Shown here: positions 23,250-31,019 of the stretch, piece after piece
Layout: the number at the start of each line of letters is the position of its first letter
How positions within the stretch are numbered: position 1 is the stretch's first letter
From: an uncultured Collinsella sp.
GTDB taxonomy: Bacteria > Actinomycetota > Coriobacteriia > Coriobacteriales > Coriobacteriaceae
Length of the DNA: 31,074 nucleotides
NCBI GenBank assembly: GCA_900540905.1
Contig: UQHR01000027.1
Coordinates: 1 to 31,074, forward strand
Reading direction: 5' to 3'
Made by a program: the position numbers and the translations under genes
The notes under the pieces: model-generated
The model's database searches: none
Seen by the model: only the letters and a program-made list of their open reading frames with translations
Told to the model about the DNA's origin: nothing

Positions 23250-23735
23250 ATGTTCTCAATCGGTCAACACGTCATTCATCCGGGCCAGGGAGTCTGCACC
23301 GTCGTCGGTTTTAGAGACGACACACCGCAGCCCATGCTGCTGCTCGAGACCAAGCAGGGACATGCGCAGACGATCCTCATGTACCCCGTGGCGCAGGCCG
23401 ACCGTTTGCACGCCGCCATCTCGCAGCAAGATGCCGAGCACCTGCTGAGCCACTATGACGAGCTGGAGTGCGACACCTTTACCGAGCGCAACAGCTCGCT
23501 TGAGGAGACGCACTTTAAGCAGCAGCTCAAGCTGGGCGCGCCCGAGACGGTCCGCGTGGCAAAGACCATGATGCACCGCATTCGCCAGGCCGAGGAAGCT
23601 GATAAAAAACCCAGCTCCTACTACATGCGCGTACTCAAGGAGGCCAAACGCCGCTCCATCGAGGAGTTCGCCGTGGCCTTGGGCGTCACCGAGGAGGCCG
23701 CCGAAGCCCGCCTAGCCCAAGCCGCCCTCAACTAA
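23250..23735 (+). CDS. CarD-family transcriptional regulator
   Basis: A 161-residue protein. The first 60 residues (FSIGQHVIHPGQGVCTVVGF) are the RNA-polymerase-interacting Tudor-like domain shared by CarD and Mfd, and the C-terminal part is helical (VLKEAKRRSIEEFAVALGVTEEAAEARLAQA, in parts), as in the DNA-binding half of CarD. Proteins of this class bind the RNA polymerase beta subunit and stabilise open promoter complexes, especially at rRNA promoters; some are specialised regulators. The protein is cytoplasmic. GGAGG lies five bases before the start. Monocistronic, followed by a strong terminator. Assignment to a specific regulon is not possible here. Confidence 0.85.
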   Translation: MFSIGQHVIHPGQGVCTVVGFRDDTPQPMLLLETKQGHAQTILMYPVAQADRLHAAISQQDAEHLLSHYDELECDTFTERNSSLEETHFKQQLKLGAPETVRVAKTMMHRIRQAEEADKKPSSYYMRVLKEAKRRSIEEFAVALGVTEEAAEARLAQAALN

Positions 23736-23748
23736 CCCATCCGCGCCA

Positions 23749-23789
23749 AAAACCACCACAAAGGGAACAGGCACCTTTGTGGTGGTTTT
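23749..23789 (+). terminator. Terminator, copy 1 of a repeated hairpin
   Basis: A perfect 16-bp stem (23749-23764 with 23774-23789), loop GAACAGGCA-like of nine bases, ending in T4. Nearly the same sequence recurs at 24459-24500. Confidence 0.88.
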
Positions 23790-23843
23790 CTTGTTCTAGT
23801 AGTATTCATTCTTATCGATCCCCACGAGCACAAGGAGTCTCTT

Positions 23844-24443
23844 ATGGCAGAGCCGCTTACCGCCGGAATCACCCGCGACCGCGCGTTCGAACTGCTCAAT
23901 GAGCACAACAAGGACCCGTTCCATATCACCCATGGCGAGACGGTCGAGGGCACTATGCGCTACTTTGCGCGCGAGTTCGACCCCGAGAACGAGGAGTTTT
24001 GGGGCATCGTCGGTCTACTGCACGACCTGGATTGGGAGGAGCATGAGGACGACCCCATGAACCACACCATCTATGCTGCCAAGATTCTTAAGGATGAAGG
24101 TGCGTCTCCCGAGCTCATTCGCGCCATCCAGACGCACACGTCGGACTTCAATACCTCGCTGCCCAAACCCGAGCTGCAGATGGAAAAGATCCTGTTTGCC
24201 TGCGATGAGCTCACCGGCCTGATCGGCGCTGCAGTTATCATGCGCCCGAGCAAGAGCGTTATGGACTTTACGACCAAGTCGCTCAAGAAGAAGTTCAAGG
24301 ACAAGCGCTTTGCCGCCGGCTGCTCGCGCGACGTGATTTCGCAGGGCGCCGAGATGTTGGGCTGGGAACTCCCCGAGCTCTTTGACCGCACCATCGCGGC
24401 CATGCAGTCCTTCGCTCCCGACCGCGACACCTTCCAGGCCTAA
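23844..24443 (+). CDS. HD-domain protein, probable metal-dependent phosphohydrolase
   Basis: A 199-residue HD-superfamily protein. The metal-binding HD pair is His60-Asp61 (GLLHDLDWEEH), with His27 or His30 (FHITHGE) and His98 (IQTHTSD) as further ligands, and an aspartate in ACDELTGLI as the last. Members of this small single-domain type are often called HDIG or hydrolases, and their substrates are unknown. GGAG sits eight bases before the ATG. It lies between two copies of the same terminator hairpin, so it is transcribed alone. Nucleotide hydrolysis is a family-level inference. Confidence 0.8.
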   Translation: MAEPLTAGITRDRAFELLNEHNKDPFHITHGETVEGTMRYFAREFDPENEEFWGIVGLLHDLDWEEHEDDPMNHTIYAAKILKDEGASPELIRAIQTHTSDFNTSLPKPELQMEKILFACDELTGLIGAAVIMRPSKSVMDFTTKSLKKKFKDKRFAAGCSRDVISQGAEMLGWELPELFDRTIAAMQSFAPDRDTFQA

Positions 24444-24458
24444 CCGTCAACGCCACCT

Positions 24459-24500
24459 AAAACCACCACAAAGGGGACAGGCACCTTTGTGGTGGTTTTT
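24459..24500. terminator. Bidirectional terminator, copy 2 of the repeated hairpin
   Basis: A perfect 16-bp stem (24459-24474 with 24484-24499) and nine-base loop ending in T5, differing from copy 1 by one loop base. It serves the HD gene on plus and proA on minus. Confidence 0.88.
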
Positions 24501-24513
24501 GTTTGCGCGGGCG

Positions 24514-25800
24514 TTAGGGGCGGACCTGGCCGGTGCCGCGGAGCTTGTATTTGTAGGTGGTGAGAGCCTCGGCGGCAAAGGGGCCGCGGGCGTGGAGCTT
24601 TTGGGTCGAGATGCCGATCTCGGCGCCCAGGCCAAACTCGCCGCCGTCAGTGAAGCGCGTACTGGCGTTGGCATACACAGCCGAGGCATCGACCGCATCC
24701 AGGAAGCGCTCGCAGGCATCATCGTCCTCGGCAACAATGGCCTCGGAGTGCATGGTGCCGTAGCGGTTGATGTGCGCGATGGCCTCGTCTTCGTTCGCCA
24801 CGACCTTCACGCTCATCTCGAGCGCAAGGTACTCACGGCCCCAGTCCTCCTCAGTCGCGGCAACATAGTCGTCGCCCTCGGCAAGCCCAGCGTCGGCGCA
24901 TGCGGCGCACGTGGCCTCGTCGCCGTGAATCAGCACGCCGTGGTCGTGCAGCACGGCAACGACTGCGGGCAAAAACGCGTCGGCCACGGCACGGTCGACC
25001 AGCAGCGACTCGGCGGCATTGCACACGCCCACGCGCTGGGTCTTGGCATTGACGATAATGTTGAGCGCCTTGTCAAAGTCGGCGGATTCATGCACGTAGA
25101 TATGGCAGTTGCCCGTGCCCGTCTCGATCACCGGCACAAGCGACTCGCGTACGCAGCGCTGGATCAGGCCCGCACCGCCACGCGGAATGAGCACATCGAC
25201 GATGCCGCGGAGCTTCATGAGCTCGCCGGTGGCCTCGCGGTCGGTGGACTCAATCATCGAGATAGCCTCGCGCGGGAAACCCTTGGCCTCGAGCGCATCG
25301 GCCAGCAACTCGGCGATCATGGCGCACGAGTGATAGGCCAGCGAACCGCCGCGCAGAATGCAGGCGTTGCCGGTGCGGATGCAGATGCCCGCGGCATCGG
25401 CCGTCACGTTGGGGCGCGCCTCATAGACCATGGCGACCAGGCCCAGCGGCACGCTCACGCGGGTGAGGTCCACGCCGCTCGCAAGCACGCGGTGGTCGAG
25501 CACACGGCCGACAGGATCGGGCAGCTCGGCGAGCTTCTCCAGGCCGGCGGCCATGCTCTCGACGCGCTCGGGCGTCAGCAACAGGCGATCGAGGAGCCCC
25601 GCCGAGGTCCCCGCATCGCGCGCGGCGGACATATCGAGCTCGTTGGCGGCGACGATGGAGTCGACACCATCGCGCAGCGCCGCGGCCATGGCGCGCACGG
25701 CCTCCTGGCGCTGCTCGTCGCTCGCCGTGGCAAGCGAGGCCGACGCTGCCTTGGCGGCAACGGCAAGATCGTGGACATACGTGGCTATATCGACCGACAT
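24514..25800 (-). CDS. proA: Glutamate-5-semialdehyde dehydrogenase (gamma-glutamyl phosphate reductase)
   Basis: A 428-residue ProA, second enzyme of proline synthesis from glutamate, NADPH-dependent, cytoplasmic. The catalytic cysteine is in QRVGVCNAAESLLVD (about residue 259). The conserved VPLGLVAMVYEARPNVT, GNACILRGG and IPRGGAGLIQ motifs, and the C-terminal FGLGAEIGISTQKLHARGP (in parts), are all present at normal length. AAAGGG precedes the start. It is minus-strand like proB, but a plus-strand peptidase gene lies between them. The end of the gene is 15 bases from the bidirectional terminator. Confidence 0.96.
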   Translation of the reverse strand: MSVDIATYVHDLAVAAKAASASLATASDEQRQEAVRAMAAALRDGVDSIVAANELDMSAARDAGTSAGLLDRLLLTPERVESMAAGLEKLAELPDPVGRVLDHRVLASGVDLTRVSVPLGLVAMVYEARPNVTADAAGICIRTGNACILRGGSLAYHSCAMIAELLADALEAKGFPREAISMIESTDREATGELMKLRGIVDVLIPRGGAGLIQRCVRESLVPVIETGTGNCHIYVHESADFDKALNIIVNAKTQRVGVCNAAESLLVDRAVADAFLPAVVAVLHDHGVLIHGDEATCAACADAGLAEGDDYVAATEEDWGREYLALEMSVKVVANEDEAIAHINRYGTMHSEAIVAEDDDACERFLDAVDASAVYANASTRFTDGGEFGLGAEIGISTQKLHARGPFAAEALTTYKYKLRGTGQVRP

Positions 25801-25844
25801 GGGCGGCCCTTTCTCTTAGTAGTTTGCCCACCATGGTAGCCGAT

Positions 25845-25875
25845 TTGTGCATGCCCTCGCGCACGGCGGTAGAAT
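25845..25875 (+). promoter_or_regulatory. Weak promoter candidate of the peptidase gene
   Basis: TTGTGC (25845-25850), a 19-base spacer and TAGAAT (25870-25875), 38 bases before the start codon. Confidence 0.35.
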
Positions 25876-25913
25876 TGGTCAACCCGAAACACCGCAACGA
25901 ACGGAAGTATCGC

Positions 25914-27332
25914 ATGGCCCTCATCACTTCGTACCACGTCCCCGGCCTCTATGTCGAAGACCATAGCATCGACGTCCCCCTTGACTGGCGCGGCCTGGAG
26001 CCGATGCTGTTGGCCGTCGGCAGCACCATGCGCCGCGGCGCTATGCCGGCGCCCATCGCCGGCGCACCCGAGAGCATCAAGCTCTTCTACCGCGTGGTCT
26101 GCGCGCCCGATCGCATCAACGACGACCTGCCGCTCCTCCTGTTTTTGCAGGGCGGCCCCGGCGGCGAGAGTCCGCGTCCGCTGTCGCCCACAAGCGATGG
26201 CTGGATTGAGGAAGCCGTCAAACACTTCCGCGTCGTCCTGCCCGACCAGCGCGGCACCGGACGCAGCAACTGCGTAGATGGGCGCACGATCGCGGCTCTG
26301 GGCGAGCGCGCGACGGCGGCCGGCTCCGATGCCGCACGCGCGCAGGCGGACTTTCTCAAGCGCCACCTCGCCAGCTCCATCGTTCGCGATTTTGAGTACC
26401 TGCGCCTGGTGGGCTTTGGCGGCAAGCCGTGGGTCACGCTCGGCCAAAGCTACGGCGGCTTTTTGACGCTGAGCTACCTGTCGCTCTTCCCCGAGGGCGT
26501 GGCGGCGAGCTTTACCTGCGGCGGCATTCCGCACGTCCCGGCGAGCGCCAGCGAGGTCTACGCGCACACCTTCCCGCGCATGGCAGCCAAGACTCAGCAG
26601 TATTATGACCGCTACCCCGCAGACGTTGAGCGGGTGGCAGCCCTGGCAGATGCCCTCGAGGAGCAAAAGCCCGTGCTGCCAGACGGCTCGCCGATGACGG
26701 TCGAGCGCCTGCAGCTCATGGGCAGCGACTTTGGCATGAAGCCGAGCTTTGAGCGCATGCACTGGATTATCGACCATGCTTTTATTGACGGCGACGGCAC
26801 GCTGAACTGCGGAGCCTCGGTATCAGACAGCTTTTTGATGCGCGCCTTCGAGCGCACCAACACGCGCACGAACCCGCTGTACTGGACACTTCAGGAGTTC
26901 ATCTACGCCGACGGCGACACCATGCCCATTCGCTGGGCCGCGGCAGAAGAGAAAGCTCATCGTGCCGAGTTCGACACGCTCGCGCGCCCGCTCATGTTTA
27001 CCGGCGAGGCCATGTTCCCGTGGATGTTTGAGCAGATGCCCGAACTTAAGCCCTTCAAGCCGGCGATGGACTTGCTGATGGAGGACACCAGCTGGGACAA
27101 GATTTACGACCCGCAGCGCCTGGCCTGCAACGAAGTGCCACTCCAGGCCGCCGTGTATTTCGACGACATGTACGTGGACTCGGGCCTGCAGCTCGACACG
27201 CTCAGCCGCGTGGGCAACTCGCACGCCTGGGTAACCAACGAGTTCGAGCACGACGGCCTGCACGGCAGCGTGGTATTCAAGCACCTCTTCGACGAAGCCC
27301 TCAACCGCGGAGACCTGCGCCGAATCTTCTAG
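25914..27332 (+). CDS. Alpha/beta hydrolase, proline-iminopeptidase-like (S33)
   Basis: A 472-residue alpha/beta hydrolase of the S33 peptidase type. The oxyanion-hole motif is LQGGPGGESPRP, followed by VVLPDQRGTGRSNC. The nucleophile is Ser179 in GQSYGGFLTLSYLS; the acid may be an Asp in YFDDMYVD, and the histidine lies in NEFEHDGLHGS near the C-terminus. The cap region is expanded between them. The substrate would be an N-terminal proline on small peptides, with the active site free in the cytoplasm, as no signal peptide is visible. It lies on the plus strand between proA and proB, which supports a link with proline supply. The start at 25914 has GGAAG ten bases upstream, weak; no better start is seen. 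Confidence 0.82.
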   Translation: MALITSYHVPGLYVEDHSIDVPLDWRGLEPMLLAVGSTMRRGAMPAPIAGAPESIKLFYRVVCAPDRINDDLPLLLFLQGGPGGESPRPLSPTSDGWIEEAVKHFRVVLPDQRGTGRSNCVDGRTIAALGERATAAGSDAARAQADFLKRHLASSIVRDFEYLRLVGFGGKPWVTLGQSYGGFLTLSYLSLFPEGVAASFTCGGIPHVPASASEVYAHTFPRMAAKTQQYYDRYPADVERVAALADALEEQKPVLPDGSPMTVERLQLMGSDFGMKPSFERMHWIIDHAFIDGDGTLNCGASVSDSFLMRAFERTNTRTNPLYWTLQEFIYADGDTMPIRWAAAEEKAHRAEFDTLARPLMFTGEAMFPWMFEQMPELKPFKPAMDLLMEDTSWDKIYDPQRLACNEVPLQAAVYFDDMYVDSGLQLDTLSRVGNSHAWVTNEFEHDGLHGSVVFKHLFDEALNRGDLRRIF

Positions 27333-27335
27333 CGA

Positions 27336-27382
27336 AGGAGTGTCCCCACCCGCCGGCACAAAAGGAACGTCCCCAAGTGCCG
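27336..27382. repeat. Short GTCCCC-type intergenic repeat with hairpin
   Basis: Contains GTGTCCCC and GGAACGTCCCC, with CGGCAC (27354-27359) pairing to GTGCCG (27377-27382). Similar GGGACG/GGGACA words recur near 20706, 20735, 28750 and at both window ends. Confidence 0.4.
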
Positions 27383-27418
27383 AGAACAGCAACATTGCAG
27401 GAAGAGGACGGAAAGCGA

Positions 27419-27516
27419 AAACGCCCCTAAGCGAGCAAGGTGACGTGAAAGAGGAGGGCATTGACCTTTTGGTCATGCCCGACGATTGAACGTCAGATTG
27501 CCGCTTAGGGGCGTTT
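27419..27516 (-). other. 98-base composite hairpin downstream of proB
   Basis: A 15-bp perfect outer stem (27419-27433 with 27502-27516), then GCAA/TTGC (27435-27438 with 27498-27501), GACGT/ACGTC (27442-27446 with 27490-27494), GGGCAT/ATGCCC (27456-27461 with 27475-27480) and GACC/GGTC (27463-27466 with 27471-27474), capped by TTTT. On the minus strand it ends in a T4 run, so it can end proB transcription, but it is far longer than needed for that. Confidence 0.75.
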
Positions 27517-27530
27517 GCAGCGTCAATTGG

Positions 27531-28658
27531 TTAAGCAAATACAATCAAGTTGTCCCTGTGGATCGCGGGCTTCTCGGCCAGGTCTGCCAGCAGGCGGTTG
27601 CTGGCAATCTGGTCCTGGCGGCGGCCGGCTGCAAGCTCCAGCACGTCCGAATCGGCCTCGGCGATACCGCGGGCGACGACCATACCGCTCGGATCGCACA
27701 CATCGAGCACATCGCCCTCGGCAAACTGGCCATCGACCTCGCAAATACCCACCGCGAGCAAGGACGAGCCACGGCTGACCAGCGCCTTCGCGGCACCGTC
27801 GTCAACCGTTACCGAGCCATGAGCCTTGTCACCCAGCGCGATCCATAGCTTGCGCGGCGCAATGTCCAGGCGCTCCGCCGGCGGATCGAACAGGGTTCCC
27901 ACGCTCTCGCCACGGGCCAGGCGCACGAGCGCATCGGGCTCCTCGCCCGAGCAAATCACGCTCTGAATGCCAGCCGTCATCAAAATGCGGCTCGCGCGGA
28001 TCTTGGTGATCATGCCGCCGGTGCCCACCGACGTCGAAGAATCGCCCGCCGAGGCAATGATCTTGGCATCGATTTTACGCACGACCGGGATAAACTCGGC
28101 CGTCGGATCCTCATGCGGATTGGCGGTGTAGAGGCCGTCGATGTCCGAAAGCGTCACGCACAGGTCCGCCGAAACCAAACAGCTCACGAGGGCCGCGAGT
28201 GTATCGTTGTCGCCGAACTTGATCTCGTCAACGGTGACGGTGTCGTTTTCGTTGACGACCGGTACCACGCCCAGCTCCACCAGGCGCAGCAGGGCGTCGC
28301 GCGCGTGCAGGTAGGACGTACGGCGCGCCGTGTCGTGGCGCGTGAGCAGCACGAGCGAGGTGAGTAGGTCGCGCGCATGAAACTCCTCGTCGTAGGCCGA
28401 CGAGATGATGCACTGACCGGCCGAAGCGCATGCCTGCAGGCTCGGCAGATCACCGACCGGTTTGCGGTCGAAGCCCAGCACGGGATAGCCACAGGCAATG
28501 GCGCCGGAACTCACCACGACCAAGCGCCAGCCGAGCTTGCGCAGGGCCGCGGCCTGATCGGCCAGGCCACCGATAAACGCACGGTTGACCTTACCGTCGG
28601 CACCCACCACCGTGGACGAGCCGATCTTTACCACCATCGTTTTATAAGAAGTCGTCAT
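27531..28658 (-). CDS. proB: Glutamate 5-kinase
   Basis: A 375-residue ProB, first and feedback-inhibited enzyme of proline synthesis. The amino-acid kinase domain has VVKIGSSTVVG at the N-terminus, VVVSSGAIACG, VVNENDTVTVDEIKFGDNDTLAA (in parts) and TGGMITKIRAS. A C-terminal PUA domain follows from about residue 280 (LWIALGDKAHGSVTVDDGAAKAL, in parts). The length with PUA matches E. coli ProB (367). The ribosome binding site is weak. About 100 bases after pncB's stop codon, it may be read from the same transcript. Its stop is 14 bases from the long composite hairpin. proA lies about 1.7 kb downstream on the same strand beyond the plus-strand peptidase gene. Confidence 0.96.
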   Translation of the reverse strand: MTTSYKTMVVKIGSSTVVGADGKVNRAFIGGLADQAAALRKLGWRLVVVSSGAIACGYPVLGFDRKPVGDLPSLQACASAGQCIISSAYDEEFHARDLLTSLVLLTRHDTARRTSYLHARDALLRLVELGVVPVVNENDTVTVDEIKFGDNDTLAALVSCLVSADLCVTLSDIDGLYTANPHEDPTAEFIPVVRKIDAKIIASAGDSSTSVGTGGMITKIRASRILMTAGIQSVICSGEEPDALVRLARGESVGTLFDPPAERLDIAPRKLWIALGDKAHGSVTVDDGAAKALVSRGSSLLAVGICEVDGQFAEGDVLDVCDPSGMVVARGIAEADSDVLELAAGRRQDQIASNRLLADLAEKPAIHRDNLIVFA

Positions 28659-28728
28659 ACGTCAAACCAATCGAATGTCGAGCGTTCGGGCGAGCTGGGA
28701 CACCTGAGCACCTGGTGCGGGACGAATG

Positions 28729-28767
28729 AAAATGATCCGTTTTCCTCCGTCCCCTTCGAATCATTTT
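28729..28767. repeat. Hairpin overlapping the pncB stop codon
   Basis: AAAATGAT (28729-28736) pairs with ATCATTTT (28760-28767) around a 23-base loop that contains CCGTCCCC. The pncB stop codon (28761-28763) lies in one arm. Confidence 0.5.
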
Positions 28768-30266
28768 GCCCAGGGGAAGGCGGATGCCGCGGCCATGTTC
28801 TTGCGTACGAGCTCGTCGCGCACCTGGGCCAGGCCCTGCTCCATGCCCACCACGTAGGTCTGCGGATACAGGAAGCGCTTGTAGGCAGCGTCCAGATGAT
28901 CGAGCGCCCAGGCGCAACGCTCGCGCGCGTCCTGGATGCTCTCGCGAGGAGCCACCGCGCTGCCGTCGCGCACAATCGGCATCAGCAGCTCACGATACTC
29001 AAGCTCGGACACATCGGTCACCAAGGCAGCATCGTTCACGGCCACGAGGGTATTGCCGCGCGCGGCTCCCTCACCTGCCAGATGGTCCTCGTCATAGATC
29101 ATGTCGCAGACCGGGCCGCCAAAGCCGTCGTAATAGCGGCGCACACGCTGCACACCGGGGATCGTGCGCTTGTAGGGCTGTTCGGAGAGCTTCACCACCG
29201 GCGTCCACGGGTCCGTCTCGCTCGCGCGGCGGGCCGAAAGCTTGTACACGCCGCCCAGCGCCGGCTGATCGTAGCAGGTCGCGAGTTTGGTGCCCACGCC
29301 AAAGCTATCGATGGGCGCGCCCTGGTCGAGCAGCGACTGGATCGTGTACTCGTCAAGGTCGTTGGAGACCGAAATCCCCACATAGGGCAAGCCCTCGGCG
29401 TCAAAACGTCCGCGGACATACTTGGACAACTTAGCCAGGTCGCCCGAGTCGATGCGAATGGCCGACAGGCGCTCGCCCACCGCCTCCATCTCCTTGGCAA
29501 CCGTAATGGCATGCTCGCAGCCCTCGCGTACATCGTAGGTGTCGATGAGCAGCGTGCAGTTCTTGGGGCTCGACTTGGCAAATGCGCGGAAGGCCTCGAG
29601 CTCGGAATCGAAGCTCATCACCCAGCTGTGCGCATGCGTGCCAAAGACGGGAATACCGTAGCGGCGACCGGCGAGCACATTAGACGTAGAGGAACAGCCG
29701 GCAACGTAGCTCGCGCGCGCGACGGCCAGGCCGCCATCGGGACCCTGGGCACGGCGCAGGCCAAACTCGGCCACGGGACGACCGTCGGCCGCCAACACCA
29801 CGCGCGCCGTCTTGGTGGCGACAAGCGTCTGGAAGCCGACGATGTTGAGCAGCGCGGTCTCGAGCAGCTGGCACTCCAGCGACGGGCCGGTGACGCGCAC
29901 CATGGGCTCGCGCGGAAAGACGAGTTCGCCCTCGGGCACGGCGTCAATGTTCACGTGCGCACGGAAGTTGCGCAGGTAGTCGAGGAATGCAGGCTTAAAC
30001 ATCGCGCCGCCGGCCGGAGCCTGGAGCGAAGCTAGATAGTCGATGTCCTCGGGCGTAAAGCGCAGGTTCTCGACAAGCTCGGGCAGCTCGGCGGTGCCGC
30101 ACATGACGGCATACGCGCTGCCAAAGGGATGGTCGCGGTAAAACGCCGTAAAACAACCCTGCTCATTGGCCTTGCCGCTCTCCCACAGGCCCTGGGCCAT
30201 AGTGAGTTCGTACAGATCGGTGAGCATTGCGATGTCGGTAGGATGCGAGATGTCGGTCAAAGCCAT
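28761..30266 (-). CDS. pncB: Nicotinate phosphoribosyltransferase
   Basis: A 501-residue nicotinate phosphoribosyltransferase, which makes nicotinate mononucleotide from nicotinate and PRPP for NAD salvage. Family blocks: MLTDLYELTMAQGLWESG, FGLRRAQGPDGGLAVARASY (in parts), GTHAHSWVMSF with the active-site histidine that is phosphorylated in the family, AIRIDSGDLAKLSKYVR and DSFGVGTKLATCYDQPALGG (in parts). No domain is missing. The start at 30266 is chosen for AAAGG upstream and because it begins with the conserved segment; a longer frame to 30500 is unsupported. The co-directional coiled-coil gene ends 82 bases upstream. Confidence 0.95.
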   Translation of the reverse strand: MALTDISHPTDIAMLTDLYELTMAQGLWESGKANEQGCFTAFYRDHPFGSAYAVMCGTAELPELVENLRFTPEDIDYLASLQAPAGGAMFKPAFLDYLRNFRAHVNIDAVPEGELVFPREPMVRVTGPSLECQLLETALLNIVGFQTLVATKTARVVLAADGRPVAEFGLRRAQGPDGGLAVARASYVAGCSSTSNVLAGRRYGIPVFGTHAHSWVMSFDSELEAFRAFAKSSPKNCTLLIDTYDVREGCEHAITVAKEMEAVGERLSAIRIDSGDLAKLSKYVRGRFDAEGLPYVGISVSNDLDEYTIQSLLDQGAPIDSFGVGTKLATCYDQPALGGVYKLSARRASETDPWTPVVKLSEQPYKRTIPGVQRVRRYYDGFGGPVCDMIYDEDHLAGEGAARGNTLVAVNDAALVTDVSELEYRELLMPIVRDGSAVAPRESIQDARERCAWALDHLDAAYKRFLYPQTYVVGMEQGLAQVRDELVRKNMAAASAFPWAK

Positions 30267-30348
30267 GGGGCGACCTTTCGGATGCGTTGTGAAGAGGTTG
30301 AGGGTTGGGCGAGGCGGACGTGCGGGCATGGAGCCCGGCGCGAACAGG

Positions 30349-30819
30349 TTAGTGCAGGCCCATGCTGCCCGTAATCGTGTAGACCATAAAGACGATAAAC
30401 GCGATGAGGGCGAGCACGATGATGATTTTTTGAGCCGGAGCCATGCCGGGGATCTCATTCTCGCCCGTAGGCTCCTTGGAGGTGACCATGCGCTGGGCAA
30501 AGGTCATCTCGTCACGGCTCGGTTTGGGCTCGACGGACTTGGGACGAGCGGCCTTTTTAGGCTGAGGCTTGGGTGCGGTGGGCGCGGGCTTCGCAGCGGC
30601 GGGCTTGGGTGCAGGCGCGGGCTTGGGCGCGGGCGCAGGCTCGGATGCAACCTTCGCAGCGGCCTCCTCGGCCTTCGCGCGCTCGGCACGCAGGGCGGCC
30701 AGCTCCTCACGCTCGCGACGCGCCTCTTCCTGGGCCTCGCGACGAGCCTTCTCGGCGCGGAGCTCTTCCAACTCGGCGCGCTCCTCGGCAGACAGTGGTT
30801 GGGACTCAAGCTCGGCCAT
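30349..30819 (-). CDS. Tail-anchored coiled-coil/proline-rich membrane protein
   Basis: A 156-residue protein I do not recognise. Residues 8-58 are a charged coiled coil (AEERAELEELRAEKARREAQ). Residues 60-100 are a PAPKPA-type linker like those of TonB and lipoprotein spacers. Residues 131-150 form one membrane helix (KIIIVLALIAFIVFMVYTIT), leaving six residues outside. With no signal peptide, the long N-terminal part is predicted to be cytoplasmic and the protein tail-anchored. GAAAGGG lies before the start. A longer frame upstream runs through a tRNA gene and is rejected. It may share a transcript with pncB. Function unknown. Confidence 0.75.
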   Translation of the reverse strand: MAELESQPLSAEERAELEELRAEKARREAQEEARREREELAALRAERAKAEEAAAKVASEPAPAPKPAPAPKPAAAKPAPTAPKPQPKKAARPKSVEPKPSRDEMTFAQRMVTSKEPTGENEIPGMAPAQKIIIVLALIAFIVFMVYTITGSMGLH

Positions 30820-30838
30820 GGTGCAGCCCTTTCTTTTT

Positions 30839-30870
30839 AAAAAAAGCCGCCGACACAATGTCAGCGGCTT
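30839..30870 (-). terminator. Terminator after tRNA-Ala
   Basis: On the minus strand AAGCCGC-GAC pairs with GTC-GCGGCTT around one mismatch and a five-base loop, followed by T7. It lies between tRNA-Ala and the coiled-coil gene. Confidence 0.9.
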
Positions 30871-30884
30871 ATCAAATCCAAGGG

Positions 30885-30957
30885 TGGAGACGAAGGGAGT
30901 CGAACCCTCGGCCTCTGCCATGCGACGGCAGCGCTCTCCCAACTGAGCTACGTCCCC
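30885..30957 (-). tRNA. tRNA-Ala(CGC)
   Basis: Acceptor GGGGACG pairs with CGTCTCC, including the G3-T70 pair that identifies alanine tRNAs. The anticodon loop GTCGCAT holds CGC, reading GCG. Discriminator A is followed by CCC, so the CCA end is not encoded, unlike the Lys and His tRNAs here. Confidence 0.96.
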
Positions 30958-30970
30958 AGGACAAGTTGAT

Positions 30971-30998
30971 ATTTTACCTACGGCTCGCCAACTGTCAA
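30971..30998 (-). promoter_or_regulatory. Promoter of tRNA-Ala
   Basis: On the minus strand a perfect -35 TTGACA (30998-30993), a 16-base spacer and TAAAAT (30976-30971), 13 bases before the tRNA 5' end. Confidence 0.82.
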
Positions 30999-31019
30999 CG
31001 CCCAATACCCAGTCTTTTT

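Noticed and set aside
23749..24500. Riboswitch or CRISPR-like repeat pair
   Set aside because: Two hairpins, each at a gene end with a T-run, are terminators; there are no regular spacers.
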